A stretch of 64,000 bases of DNA, from the NCBI GenBank assembly GCA_028564705.1, contig JAPXFQ010000251.1, forward strand, positions 62,001 to 126,000, written 5' to 3'. The notes beneath the pieces are model-generated. The model saw only the letters and a program-made list of their open reading frames with translations, ran no database searches and was not told the origin of the DNA. The stretch comes from Apricaphanius iberus. Its lineage: Eukaryota; Chordata; Actinopteri; Cyprinodontiformes; Aphaniidae. Position 1 is the first letter of the stretch. Every line of letters begins with the position of its first letter. Position numbers and translations under genes: made by a program. Shown here one piece after another: positions 1-12,100 of this stretch.

Positions 1-3000
1 ACTTGAATGTGTGTGCCTGTCCTATGGAAAAGCCCAGATTACTTCTTCTCCCATATGCAGGGGATCAAGTGATGTTTGCTTTCCAAAGGGGCAGGAAATG
101 GCCAAGAGACAAGGAAGGACAGTGGTTTGTAGAGGGAAACACTGCTATATTCAAGCTTTTGAAGAGAGCTGAACTTTAACTTTCAAGAGAAAACTGAAAC
201 AAAAAATGGGCAATTAGTTAAAATCACATAAAAGAAACACTGATTATACAAGACACCACAAGCTATGAAAATAACAGATAAAAATATATATTTTTAAAAA
301 CTGGATGACAAGAAATGTTTCAAGTACCAACACTGGTCTGACTGCACTAAAGACCACTTCTGAACCCAACACAGACAGACAAAATATATGTGCACTAAAC
401 TACCATCTTCTTTAAACTCTTTGAAATGACAGACATTAAAAGCAGAAACAGACACCAGCTGTTACCATGTCTTGGTTTTATGTGGCTTGAAAGTTTTTCC
501 TAATATCTATATCACACAAAGGGCCAAGGTGAAGGTTTCATATTGATTGTGTTTTTCTGTTGCTATTTTTTTTAACCATAACAGCTTAATCAAACTTTAC
601 CAAATAAAAATTAATAAGTTATTCACAATTACAAGAGCATGAAATCCTGTTGGATACATTTTCCATTAGGGATCAAAAGCCATAGTTAGAAGCATAATCT
701 CCACATTATTACTGTTTATAATTCCCTACGTATTTAGACTTTGACATTAAAAGAAAATTATGAACTTAAATAAATATACAGAGCATACGGTTTAAATTCA
801 AAAAGTATAAAAAGAAGTGGAAATCTTCATTCATGTGCATTTGAAAAACCAGAAAAAAGAAACTGCACCCCTATACTTTCAGGAAAGTTTCATGAAATCT
901 TACTTTTGTGAACAAAAACAATAGGAATATGTAATTTTGACATCCTTTACTGTACGTATTGTACTTAGCTGTGTCTCTGTATTTGCATGACTAATTCACG
1001 TGAAACAATTTCTTTCGAAAAATGCCACAAAGTTATTGGTCACTTATGGTATTCTGGGTTTTAAAATGCTGAATAATTATCAGTAAATGGCATTAAAAAT
1101 GAATAATGACAAATTTCTTTCTAATTCTCATAAATTGCGATGGTAAAAACTCCAAGAATGCTAAATTGTTGGGGTTTTTCCCCCCTCAAATAAATTCGCG
1201 CTTACCATTACTGACGCGCAATTGGTCACTTCTCTCATCGCGCAGAAATGGACCGATCAGTCCAAGATCTTGAACTCTTCCAAATGTTAAGCTTCTGACA
1301 CTTTACTTATTCCCATGATATTAGCCACACACACATCTAAGAAAAATCCTGCGATCCAACGCTGCATCCACGCTCACCAGTGGAAGTCACAAACAGACGC
1401 AAAAGCTAAGGGGGGGAAAAAGGCCGGCGGCCTGAGCCGACTGCGACGTGTAGAGGAATGCAACAACAGCTGGAAGCAGAGTTGGACAGGGAACAAGGGG
1501 TGGGAGTCTCTCCTCCCCTGCTCTGTTCCTTACACCATCACACAGACAGAGAGCATAATGTGCAGGTGTTAACAGACCTATGCTTGACCTCCCATGAATG
1601 AAAAAGGCTGAAAAAGAATAGTGAGCCAGACAAAGTAGCTATGGGAGACAGGGGGAGGGCAGAGAGACATAGCATTCCTTCACCCTTACTTGGTTTGGCA
1701 GCTGGAGATAAGAAACCAAGATAAGAGTGTTTGGGCCATTCATACTATGACAGGACTGCAGTCAGGACATAATCCAGCTCTCAAACTGGAGACAATTTCT
1801 TAGTAAATAAGTTAGAGATCAAAACAATTTCAGATGAAGCTGCAGGTAATAGTTAAATCTAAACGAATTCCCCACAACAAATGATTTATGTCTTTACTAA
1901 ACATATGAAAGCAAACAGCTGTTAGGATTTGTGTTTATTTTTCTCTCTCTTTGTTTTAAGGAATTAAATGTTCCTCTGAAGAGATGATAAAAAGTTAAAA
2001 GTCCCAGCTTCAAAGAACTGGATATCTGATAAACACCCAGATTTTAAAAATGTTTTCTGGCAAGCAAGCTGAGAAAAACAGGAGACGTCCTTGCATCGAA
2101 GTCAAGTAGTCTGTAAGGACTAGTGGAAAAGGAGTGGAACCCTTTATTTGCTAATTGTATGTTTGCTGAAGAAGGCCTCTACAGTGCCTCAGAACTGGTC
2201 AATGAAGAGCTGACACTGGTAAAATTTAGGCTAATGATAGGATGTGAAACAAATTATTATTACATAACACCTCTGTTTCCAGTGTAATATTGTTTTGGCA
2301 TCAGAGCCGGTATTAGGTAAACATGAACTTGTTGACTGCTTAGGGATCCTGCCAGCCAAGGGGCAAGCAAGATAACTTAAATTCAGAAATATCATTTTTA
2401 CTGCAGTTGTATGCATAAGGATACTTATCAAACGTCAAATGTATTTAAGTAGATCAGAAATTTTACAATAATTTCAGATTTTTTTTTAGTATCTCAGCTG
2501 GGAAAATATGTAATGCAGTAATATGTTCAAAGTTACCTTTTATATTTCTTGGTTGCATGTAAAACAAAAAAATAGCAGGAGGTTGTTCTTCCCAGAGAAG
2601 TTCAGTCATCTAGGAAAGGCTAAAAGTAGACTTATTGGTCCTCCACTTTGAGGGGAGCCAGTGAAAGTGTCTCAGACGTCTGGCTACGATGGCTCAGGGA
2701 CGCTTCTCTGGTGGAGATGATCTGGCTAAGTGAGGTTTGAGCGCTTGAGTACTGGAGTTTGATACCTCCTATACATATATCTTCACTGTATGTGTTCATA
2801 ATCCAAGGAATCATGTTAACAAATAGAAGCTTTGTACTATTGTGTTTCCCACTGGTTTAATGAACGGTTAATATGGTTTACACCAGCAACTTTACTTATC
2901 CTCCTACGGGTGGCAGCCATACTGAATTCTGAACAAAGGTCTGCTCAGTGTACTGTCAGTTTCCCAGTCAGATTTGGGATGTTTCCAGGAAGGCAACAAG

Positions 3001-6000
3001 ACCAAAAGAAAGCTCATAGCCATGAATTGACCACACCGAACATTAGTTTGTCTGACAACATAGGGATGACTGGATGAAAACTAGTCAGGTTAGATATACA
3101 ATTAAAAGCAAACCAAATCACATGAGATTTTAATAGAAATTATAATTTCACTAGTCTACTGACTTTTTAGGCAAAAATCTAAATGTGGACGTTTGCACAA
3201 AGAGTCAATCAAGGTTTCAGAAGAATTTAATGAAAACTAAGCCTTAACTTTGTCCATTCTGATTAGTAAACCATCTGTAAATGTGTGTTTTTTTAAATGC
3301 CTGACCTCTGTCATGGCAGAGTTCCATAAGGATAAGGCTTCGGTCTCCTTTGGCTTTTAAAAATAATAAATAATCAATTTAAAACGAGTTGCCCAGTAAG
3401 GGGCTATTGTATCAGGTACTGGTCATAATGAAATATATTTTAAAACACTGATGGAGACTAAAGCATCATCTTTATGGAATTTTGCTATGAAACCTTGTAG
3501 AATAATCCAAGGCTATATTAAAACATGTCAAAGGCCACAGTTCTTCAAGCCATGACAGTTGATTGGACAGTTTGTACCAAGGTGTAATAAAAAAAATGCA
3601 TCACTCTATGGTAAAAAAAACAACAACAAAAACATCTTTGACTTAGAAATTCAATCCTTGAAATTCAAGAAACGTTTTATTGGAAGAAGACAATATTATT
3701 TTTTTCCTGACTTGGCTTCTACAAAAATGTTCAATCATCACGCTTACAGATCCCCATTAAATTCCTCTACAGTATGTAATGCTTGCCTGGAGAACTGTCG
3801 AATGGCTGTTTGTTGTGCATGTTACATGTTATGTCTGCAACTTAAACAAAAAACAAACTCAACTCAATCTAAATTAAAAGTCCTAGTTATGCATTATTTA
3901 AAAAAAGTACATATCATAAATCCTGATGGGTTATTTTGTTTGTTCTCTTCTTTCTTGCTATTTAATAAAAGTAGCTGCAATGAACAAAAGGTAAGATTTA
4001 TTTGGAAGTGTAATTGAAACCAACCTTAAGGCATGAAGAATTTGGTTTTAGCTATGCTCACAATTTAATTGATGTGCAAACAGTGTTTTTAGAGTAAAAC
4101 AAATGTTTTGGTGTGGAAATTTCATTTCAAGATAGGTTTGCCTGAAACAGACACTCTGTAGACACATTTGGGTTTATGGATAAACAGGAAGAAAAATAAG
4201 TTTTTCTACTTTCTAAACTGCTATACCTTGGCATTTTGTGATGCATACATGCAATACATGGCCTGAAGAAAGTCTCAGAAAGGTTTTTGACAATCAAACT
4301 TCAGGCAGTATTTGCAATCAGCCTGCTCTGTGCTTTCAATATCTACAAAGTTTCATCAGGGTTTATTACTTATTTACAGCAGGTGTGCTCTGTTTTGCTG
4401 AAGCATGCTTGGAGAGTTTTGCAAAGTCAAAAATACAGAGCTAAGTGTTACCAGATCATAGCCAACAGATATTTTCTCTCAGTCTCTTTTAACATTCTTT
4501 CTTGCCAAGTGTTTCCAGAACCTATTACACAATCACGTCTTCATGGTTAAGAAATAAGTGCTATTAAGCAGTTCCCAGTGACATCATCCCAAAGCCTGTG
4601 GGTTTAAGTGAGCCCCATGTTGACTAATTGCATTCCTATAAGAATTCCACTATTCCCATGTGTTTCCAAAAGGTTGTGCAGGAAACCTAGACCTATATGA
4701 GAAGGAATTCATTTCCCTATGTTTGGGGAAGTAATTCATGGGTGTTCATTTCATCCAGGAAAATTCTAACATGTTGTGACTTGCTATGAACATTCACAAC
4801 CAAATTCTTTTCATTTTTAGGACTTTAAGGACACTGGACAGACAGGAGGGGTCAAAATAAAAAGTGGGAAATCACCTATATCTAATTATTTATAATTAAG
4901 AAGTACAAAATGGATTTTGGTCAATAACACCTTTTCTAGCCAATTGACTCACTGTTTACTGTGTACTGTGCGGCTTTAACAAAAAATGTAATAAGATGGA
5001 ATTGTCCAAGCACCATTGTGTTTATCACAAGCAATCATAACAACAGTGAGAAATAATACAATTGGGCTTATTGTTCTGGCCTATAATGTTATATGGAGGG
5101 AAATTTATCTGAGCTGGGTCAGTTAGTGAGTAAGAGTTGTGAAAGAGGAAAAAAAATGAATCTCACTCCAGAGGAGTGAGAGTTGGCTAGACTTTGCTAG
5201 TACACTAAACCCTAAATCTCTTTCAATTATGTTTGTTATTCTGCCCTAGTCTTTAATTTGTAATTTGTCACATTTGGCCATTTCTCACCCAACACTTTTT
5301 AGGGTATGTAATCTTATTCTCCATCAGAGACGTTACACAACCAGTACACATCAATTAGCAACCAATAGGGTTTTTTTTCTATATTCTACACTAGTTTATT
5401 GTAGGAAAATACATTTATTTCATCCATCAAACAATGTCAAGCAACATGATGTCACTTAAAGTTATTTTGGTTTCATAGAGGGGTTGTAAATTGGTACAAA
5501 AACTAAAATTAAAGGAATGAAAACGTCATACAAAATAGTATACATTTGAGTTTGATAATAAATGGGATTCAAACATAATATAAAAAAAACCTTTCAACTA
5601 AAACAAATAATAAACCTAAAAACACAAATATAAAAGTCGCAGTTGTTAAAAAATACGGTTCCCAGTTGCAAAAAAAGTTATTTGGTCGGAACTCTATTTT
5701 TGATGGCTTTATATTTTATTTTACTATAGTGGAACTCCTGTTGTAAGATTTTATGATGGAGTGGAACTATTTTGTCAGCATGCTTTTATGTTGTAAAGTC
5801 AAATTAAAATGTTAAGTAAAACTAACTGACTGTAACTCACTGATAGACTAAGATTCATTTTTTTAAATTCAAAGCCTCTTCCATTGATTTATTCCGCCGT
5901 AGTCTGTCTTTACACACCTTTAATTCATTTAGGGGATAGTCAGGAGAAACACCATCAGCTGTTTGTACAGCTGTATAAATATCCCAGTCACTGTAGTCTG

Positions 6001-7605
6001 TCAGGGAATACTGACAATTTTGTGCCTAACAGTTATTAGTGACCCGGTTAACTATTTCACATCATGGAAATAGCAGACGTTAAATTAATTGAAACCAAGT
6101 TTACTCATCTGGTTAGTTTTAAACCATTATACCCAGCTGGGATACATTCTTATCGATGGCATTCACAACACAGTTTCCATTTCTCTACACGCACAAAGCA
6201 TGAAACCAACTGATTATAATCCTGCCTCCTAAACACTAATGACGAAACTGTAACAATATTTGGTCATAAAGACGTTTACTGAGGATTTATGAATAGCAAG
6301 ATGTTTGAACTGGACTGTTTGGAAATGTGCTGCAGAGCTGGAAGAGACTGTCGTTCTGGATTCACTAAGAAAGATAGGAGTCATGGTTGGAAAAACGAGA
6401 GCAAAATAACACTGGTTCCACTTTGAGTAGAACCAAAAGCAGAACAACAGATTTCAAACAAGTAAATACACTGACACACAAGAAAGAGCGGTTTGAATAT
6501 TTATTACAAACACAAATATCTTGCTTTATTGCTTTGCTTTGTCATTCTCTCCTTTAAAGCTCTGGAAGGCAGCTGGAATACAGTGGGACACAATGAGAAC
6601 TATAGGGGACCAATCCAAACAACATAGGAATGCTTTCAGTTCAGTTTGCTGCTGCTGCTCTCTGTTCTCCCACTTGTCTGCCATGGTATGTGTAATTACT
6701 CCACAATTAAAATGCCTCTGCTTGTGTCTCAGCGTGGACCTCGTAGTGCTCGGTGACCAGACTCAACAGTGTCAACAATGTGGCCTGGACAGAAGCAGGC
6801 AGTTTTGCAAAAATGAGATGGGGTGTGAAGACGAGTGGCAAAGGGGATAAGAAAACAATAAACATCACAGTTATTCACTGCTACTGAGAATAAAACTTCA
6901 TTTAGATATTTAGCTTTGCATGAGCTGAGTTTTTTTCCAAACGTGTCATACAATTGTTCCATACTTGCAAGATTCCTGTCAAATAATTTCTTCTCTGCTG
7001 TATTGCAGCCCATTTTCCATTTAATCTGACCATAGAAGTGCAGACATTCAGAGCACTGCTGTCTATGGCATGCAGTATAATCATAAAGTCTACAAGGCAC
7101 AAACACACATATAGGAAAATATACTGATACAGACATACATAGAAAAACAGTTTTTACAGTTAGTTTACACTCTTTGACTTACAGTATGTGTAATTCAATG
7201 GCTATATATTTAGGCTGCTCAAGATTTTCCCAGCACTTATCTGAATGGGGACTTTCTACTCTGTGCATCAAACCCAACACACTACAACCATAAAAGCGTG
7301 TAGCTGTTTATTTTTATGGGCACATATGCTTTATGGGAATTGTGGCAAAAGTTCCACACATATTTAGCCTTTCAGAATTTACACCCTAAATGTTTCACCA
7401 TCTATAGCTCTTGATAAACGTTGTTTATGTTGAGACACAGCTGGCCCAGTAGGCATCTTACCCAACACATAGAAAAAAAACCCAGCAGCATCAAAGTTTC
7501 CCCTCAAATTACATTTTCTTTAATTCATCATTGGGAAAAGTGCACGATTAAACAGCATAGCTAGGCCATGAAATGTATTTTGTTTTACATTACCTTCTAC
7601 TGCTA
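1..7605. other. AT-rich intergenic DNA, no gene recognised
   Basis: No open reading frame here shows convincing coding character or family motifs; the longest (about 150 codons near 3.6-4.0 kb) is rich in Cys, Asn, Lys and Phe, as expected from AT-rich random sequence. A small CpG-rich patch lies around 1190-1450. On the minus strand it contains an ATG at 1238, eleven codons and a good donor (ATG|GTAAGC at 1206), which could be the first exon of a gene running off the left edge. The region may also hold distal regulatory DNA or UTR of an outside gene. Confidence 0.5.
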
Positions 7606-8600
7606 AATACGGTCTCTGTGAGTAGAAAGTACACCCTTTTTTCAATGGTATGGGTTTAGGTATATAATTACCCCCCTCCCCAAAAAACATGGTCTCTACC
7701 AGCTTCTATTATTTTAAATATGTCTTAGGAAACAATCAACACTTTATTTTTGAGTAAATAAATAGAATACGGTACCTGGGAAGATTTATAAGACGATATC
7801 CAAACAATTTGAAGTTTTTTAATGCCTAATGAAATAAATTATTAACAAGAGAAGAGAAATTGTGAAAATAAAAGCGCTCCACATCAGACTATACAGGCAT
7901 TTGTTAGCATGTTACATATTGACATTCATCAAAGTACAATTATAAAAAGGCGTGAAAAGAATGACTTGTTCGAAAGGCTTGTCAGTAGAAAGACTCTAAA
8001 AAATAAGATTTGAAGACCTGACTAGTGAAACAATCTTTTGGCATATAAGACCATCAGAGAAATTTGGCCTTGATGATCAGTAAAGATATTCGGTGAAATC
8101 CAAATAAAAAACCCTAAATCGGACGCTTCATACAGACTAAGCATTGTGGTGGACTAGTGATAATTTGGGCATGTTATGCAGCCTCATGATGTGTTCATCT
8201 TGTTGTCATTGAGTTAACCAGAAACTCCTTGTATCAGTCCACTGCTAAGGCTAGGAGGAAAGTGTTCCATATAAAAAATGCTGTACAAAGAAGAGTGGCC
8301 TGTTTTCCCCACAATGATGTGATTGATGAAGCCATGGAGAAGCTGCTACTTCTAATAACTGTTGGTAAAAGTTGATCCACAAGCCTCTGACTCATGGGAT
8401 ACCGTTTTTTTTTTCCACTTATGCATTTTTTTTTTAGTTTTACCCCTGTTTTTGTATAATAAACATTCTTGTTTATTTTGTGCTTTAATTCACTAAAGGT
8501 TTGCTTTAAATAATCTTACATCCTGAATCAACTAGATCATTTAATGATAACTAGTAAAACCAAAGAAATGAAAAAAGGATGTACTTTCTTATTACTGTAT
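7606..8600 (+). mobile_element. Degraded Tc1/mariner-like transposon with terminal inverted repeats
   Basis: The left end (about 7618-7650, containing GAAAGTACACCCTTTTTTCA) is matched by the reverse complement of the right end (about 8567-8600, GAAAGTACATCCTTTTTTCA). Both ends approach a TA-containing ATACGGT/ATACAGT edge, as expected for Tc1 elements, which insert at TA. The interior has lost its transposase frame, but 8130-8330 resembles the 3' half of a Tc1-type transposase gene by recall. The length of about 1 kb is shorter than intact Tc1 elements. This is an old, inactive copy. Confidence 0.6.
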
Positions 8601-8877
8601 GCGTTTGTAACAAGACAATCTATGCCAGTGAATGTGTTGTGATTAATATACCTTTGTTAGCATTTTGATAACTAACACAAATAGATGTCAGATATTTACA
8701 AGTTGCTGTTCTACGATCATTATCACTCTGCAAACAGGTGGAGTAGTTGTGAAATGGGTGAATCACGTAGCAGTTAGCAGCAATACATGTATAAAATGAT
8801 ATTCACACCAATCTTAGTTTTTTCTGACATGACCACAAGTTTGTCAAACTTCTCTTGGCTGTGTTTAAAATATTTAG

Positions 8878-9049
8878 GCCAAAAGGATTGGCTGCAAGTA
8901 AAGAAGAGTTCCAGGAATATTTAAAGGCTTATAATTTGCAGCAAACCCCAGGGTTTAACAGTACTGAGGCTCTGCTGGCAGCAGAAAAGCTGCCTTTGAA
9001 CAATCTACAACTCCTGCTGAAAGTCAATAATGTCATGTACAGTACATAA
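8878..9049 (+). CDS. Orphan coding-like terminal exon, unidentified protein
   Basis: This is an open segment of 56 codons ending in TAA at 9047-9049. It is preceded by a plausible acceptor (TATTTAG|GCC) and followed at once by a poly(A) signal (AATAAA, 9049-9054). Its amino-acid use looks coding: Leu, Ala, Glu, Lys, Asn and Gln, with no Cys or Trp. A helical C-terminus is suggested by LLAAEKLPLNNLQLLLK. It is entered one base into the exon, so an upstream exon would have to end in phase 2. No upstream exon could be found, and an old Tc1 relic lies just 5'. It converges on the plcxd2-like gene, whose stop codon is 72 bp away. It may be a true last exon, a pseudogene fragment or chance. I do not recognise the family. 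Confidence 0.3.
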
Positions 9050-9120
9050 ATAAAGCTATTTAATATAAAAAAGGTGAAAAACCCCCAAAAGCATCTGACC
9101 TAAAAAAAATGGGACATATG

Positions 9121-12100
9121 TCATCCTAGTTTATGTTGGGGTTCGGACAGCAGCAGGTTGTTCAGTTTAATCACAATGTTGGCAAAGTCAGTGAGCTCTA
9201 CAAAGTCAGAAGTGATGATGTTGATGCCATCCACCCCTGGCCGTTGAGTCTGAACCCAAGACATTATGGTTGGCAGGTTTCTAGTTTGACAAAAGTAGAG
9301 AGACAAACAGTGACAACTAAATTAAAACTATTTTTTTCTGTGCCAAACAGTCTTTATTTGCTCAGGTTACAAATGACACGTTGTACAAATTATAGAACTG
9401 TTTATTGTACTACCAAACTCTAATCTGGTCAGTTGTTTGTCCTTTTTTTTTAAACCTGCCGTTGGTGCACTGAACTACATTGTAATGTGGGAGAAAGCTA
9501 ATCTAAAGAGGGAAAAAAAAGAGGGAGTGCGTGTGTCTCAGTGAGCTACAACTCCAACACTCTTGCCTTGGAGTCACTCCTCTGCATTCCAATTTTTGTT
9601 TCACCCCTGCTAGCCACAAACATCCAGAGACAGGCCAAATGTGGCTGTATTACTTTAAACAACCAAATATATTTCCCTGTGTGTGCCTAACAGAACAAAA
9701 CCTGGAAGCGTACGTGCTTATCTGCTTTTGGTACTCAGTTATATTTCCTCAAGAGTGCAAAATTAGAACACCTCCTGTCTCCATCCAGTCCTTTTGGGAT
9801 GACATGGCTCAAGAAACATTAGCTGGTCCTATTTTTTATCTAAAGGCACTAAGAGTATTTTTTCTCCAGTCAGAATTTCAACTGATGTTTCAACTTGAAG
9901 CTAAGGCTAGAGGATGTAGATCCCTGGAGAATGCATTTGAGCCATTTACTGTAAGTTTTCCCTTAAAACTGAGATCTCTTATCAGAGGTATGGCATGTGC
10001 AAATGCGTAAATCCCTGTACCTTGCATTGTGACTGTAACTGATTGTAACAGCATAGGAAAATATACTTATGATAAATTATAATGTAACAACGTGTGCAGG
10101 TAAAATGCTTCACAAGACCAAAAAAAAAAAAAAAAACCCCACAAAAAACCACAAAAAAGCAACAAGTCAGAAATGGTGTTAGTGTATCTAATTTGATAAT
10201 ATGTGGTTAGCTTAGACAAACAACTCAACCATGAAACTTAGAACAAACAAAATAATTCCTCAAACATGTTCAGTCATGGTTATAGTTTAATAATCCCAAA
10301 CCATGACACTTACCTTTCTACCAGGTATTCACGCAGCCCCCAGACCAAACCCTTGGCCACAGTGTTGACTCTAGGAGTGAGGATGGCCTGGGTGACATGG
10401 AAGGATCCCTGTTTGTTTCTTTCTTTTAATGTAGTTTCCAGAAACTATGAGAACGTTAAAAGAATAAGAAATTTGTATAAAGGAAATGAGTACGGAAAAT
10501 GTGTTTGCATGGTTATGCAAGAATGAACTACAACATTGGCCACATAGGCTTATCTTTGGTAAGTGGAGTAAGAATGCAGGAGGAGAAGAAAAGAGTGTAG
10601 TTTTGAAGAAAACACTGAGAAAACAAAGACAGATTTATTTGTTCTGATTGAAGTGTAAACCCAGAATGTAATAAAAAAATATCTCATTGTTAGATTTGAT
10701 TTCTCGATTCAAAACAGCTTTAAGTCCAGCAAGTAAATCTCACTGGAAAAAAAATCTGACATTTTATTGTTGCTCATTAACTGTGGACAGTCTAGTATTA
10801 TCAGAAGAACCGTTCATTTCAGGTTCATGTACAACTTCCCTTTAGATTAGGTCTGGACTTTGACTTCTCATTTCTAAACATAACCTTTACTCACATTTAA
10901 CCATTCCCAGGCAGAATCTTTTGTGAGTTTACTGTTATTATTCTCCTGTATGAGTATTTTCTTTTTTCCTCTTAAAGACTAATATTCAGATGTTTTGTTC
11001 TACACAACAAATGTTGTTTGTAAGTGTTGTGTGTGTATTTTGATTTTATCCAGACTTGATGAAAAGGAGCTTCTTGTTTTACCTGTATAAGCTTGTTGGG
11101 CTCTGTGGTGTTTGCCCAAGGAGCGGGAATTTTATTGCCAGGCCACATTACAGGGATACCTTGTGCTGAAGGATGATGGTAGAACACAATGACCTGTGAA
11201 CAGGCAAAAAAAAACTATTTTTAGCTTACAAAATGAAGAATACATAAAAACTCAAGCAAATAAAAGTATTATAATAATTAATAACATATTTAATATGATC
11301 CTAATTTATCTGTTTAGAATTTGTAAAAATTTCAGTAGTTTTTCTTTATCTGTCTTAAAGAGTGGAACCTTACCCTAATTTAAATGTTTAGACATTACTA
11401 GCATTTCACACTCACTTGTGAACTTCTCTATTATATATGCATATCCATAACTTATATTTACAAAACAATTTTATTCATGTAACATTCATCTAAATGAATG
11501 GTGAAATATTGCACTGCAACGTTTCATCCGTGGCAGTTGTGAAAAAAAATAATGAGACAAACTGAGAAATGCTGCCCCCTTCAGGTACTAAAAGCACAGT
11601 TCTACGTTTACTCATTATGCCCCTTTCCTTTCTCCTGCACTTGTACCTTTGCCAAATAAGTCAGCAAAAGATTTGGGTCACGGAAAAAAGAATGGCACTA
11701 GGCTATTTTTACGTGATAGAGCCCTGAACAGACATAGTAGTGTTAATGAAGACAAATTAATGTCATTGTCTTATAGAAATGGTTACCAGTCTCTCTTATG
11801 TAGACATATGAAAGGCTTTAACATGTGTAATGAAAATTAAATATGTTAAATTTAAAAAGCAAAAGTTAAATATTGTCTGGGAGGATTAACTGAAAAGATT
11901 GTGGATTCTGCAATTAAATGGAGAAGGTGAAGTTTTAAATCAAACAAAAATTAATACGCTTGGAGTTAAAGTCAGAGAAAAATGAAAGTACAGTTGCATG
12001 GCAGAACTAGTGTTAATGAGATGATACACACCTCTAATTCCTTCTCAGGAATGTCAAAGGCTGCTGGGATTACCTGACGTTCAATGATCTGTCCACCACA

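Noticed and set aside
3559..4017. Open frame of 152 codons
   Set aside because: Composition is that of AT-rich random DNA; no motifs, and no coherent splice or promoter context.
9531..10010. Open frame of 159 codons on the plus strand within the plcxd2-like gene
   Set aside because: Lies in an intron on the opposite strand, with no domain wording and many Cys, Phe and Trp.
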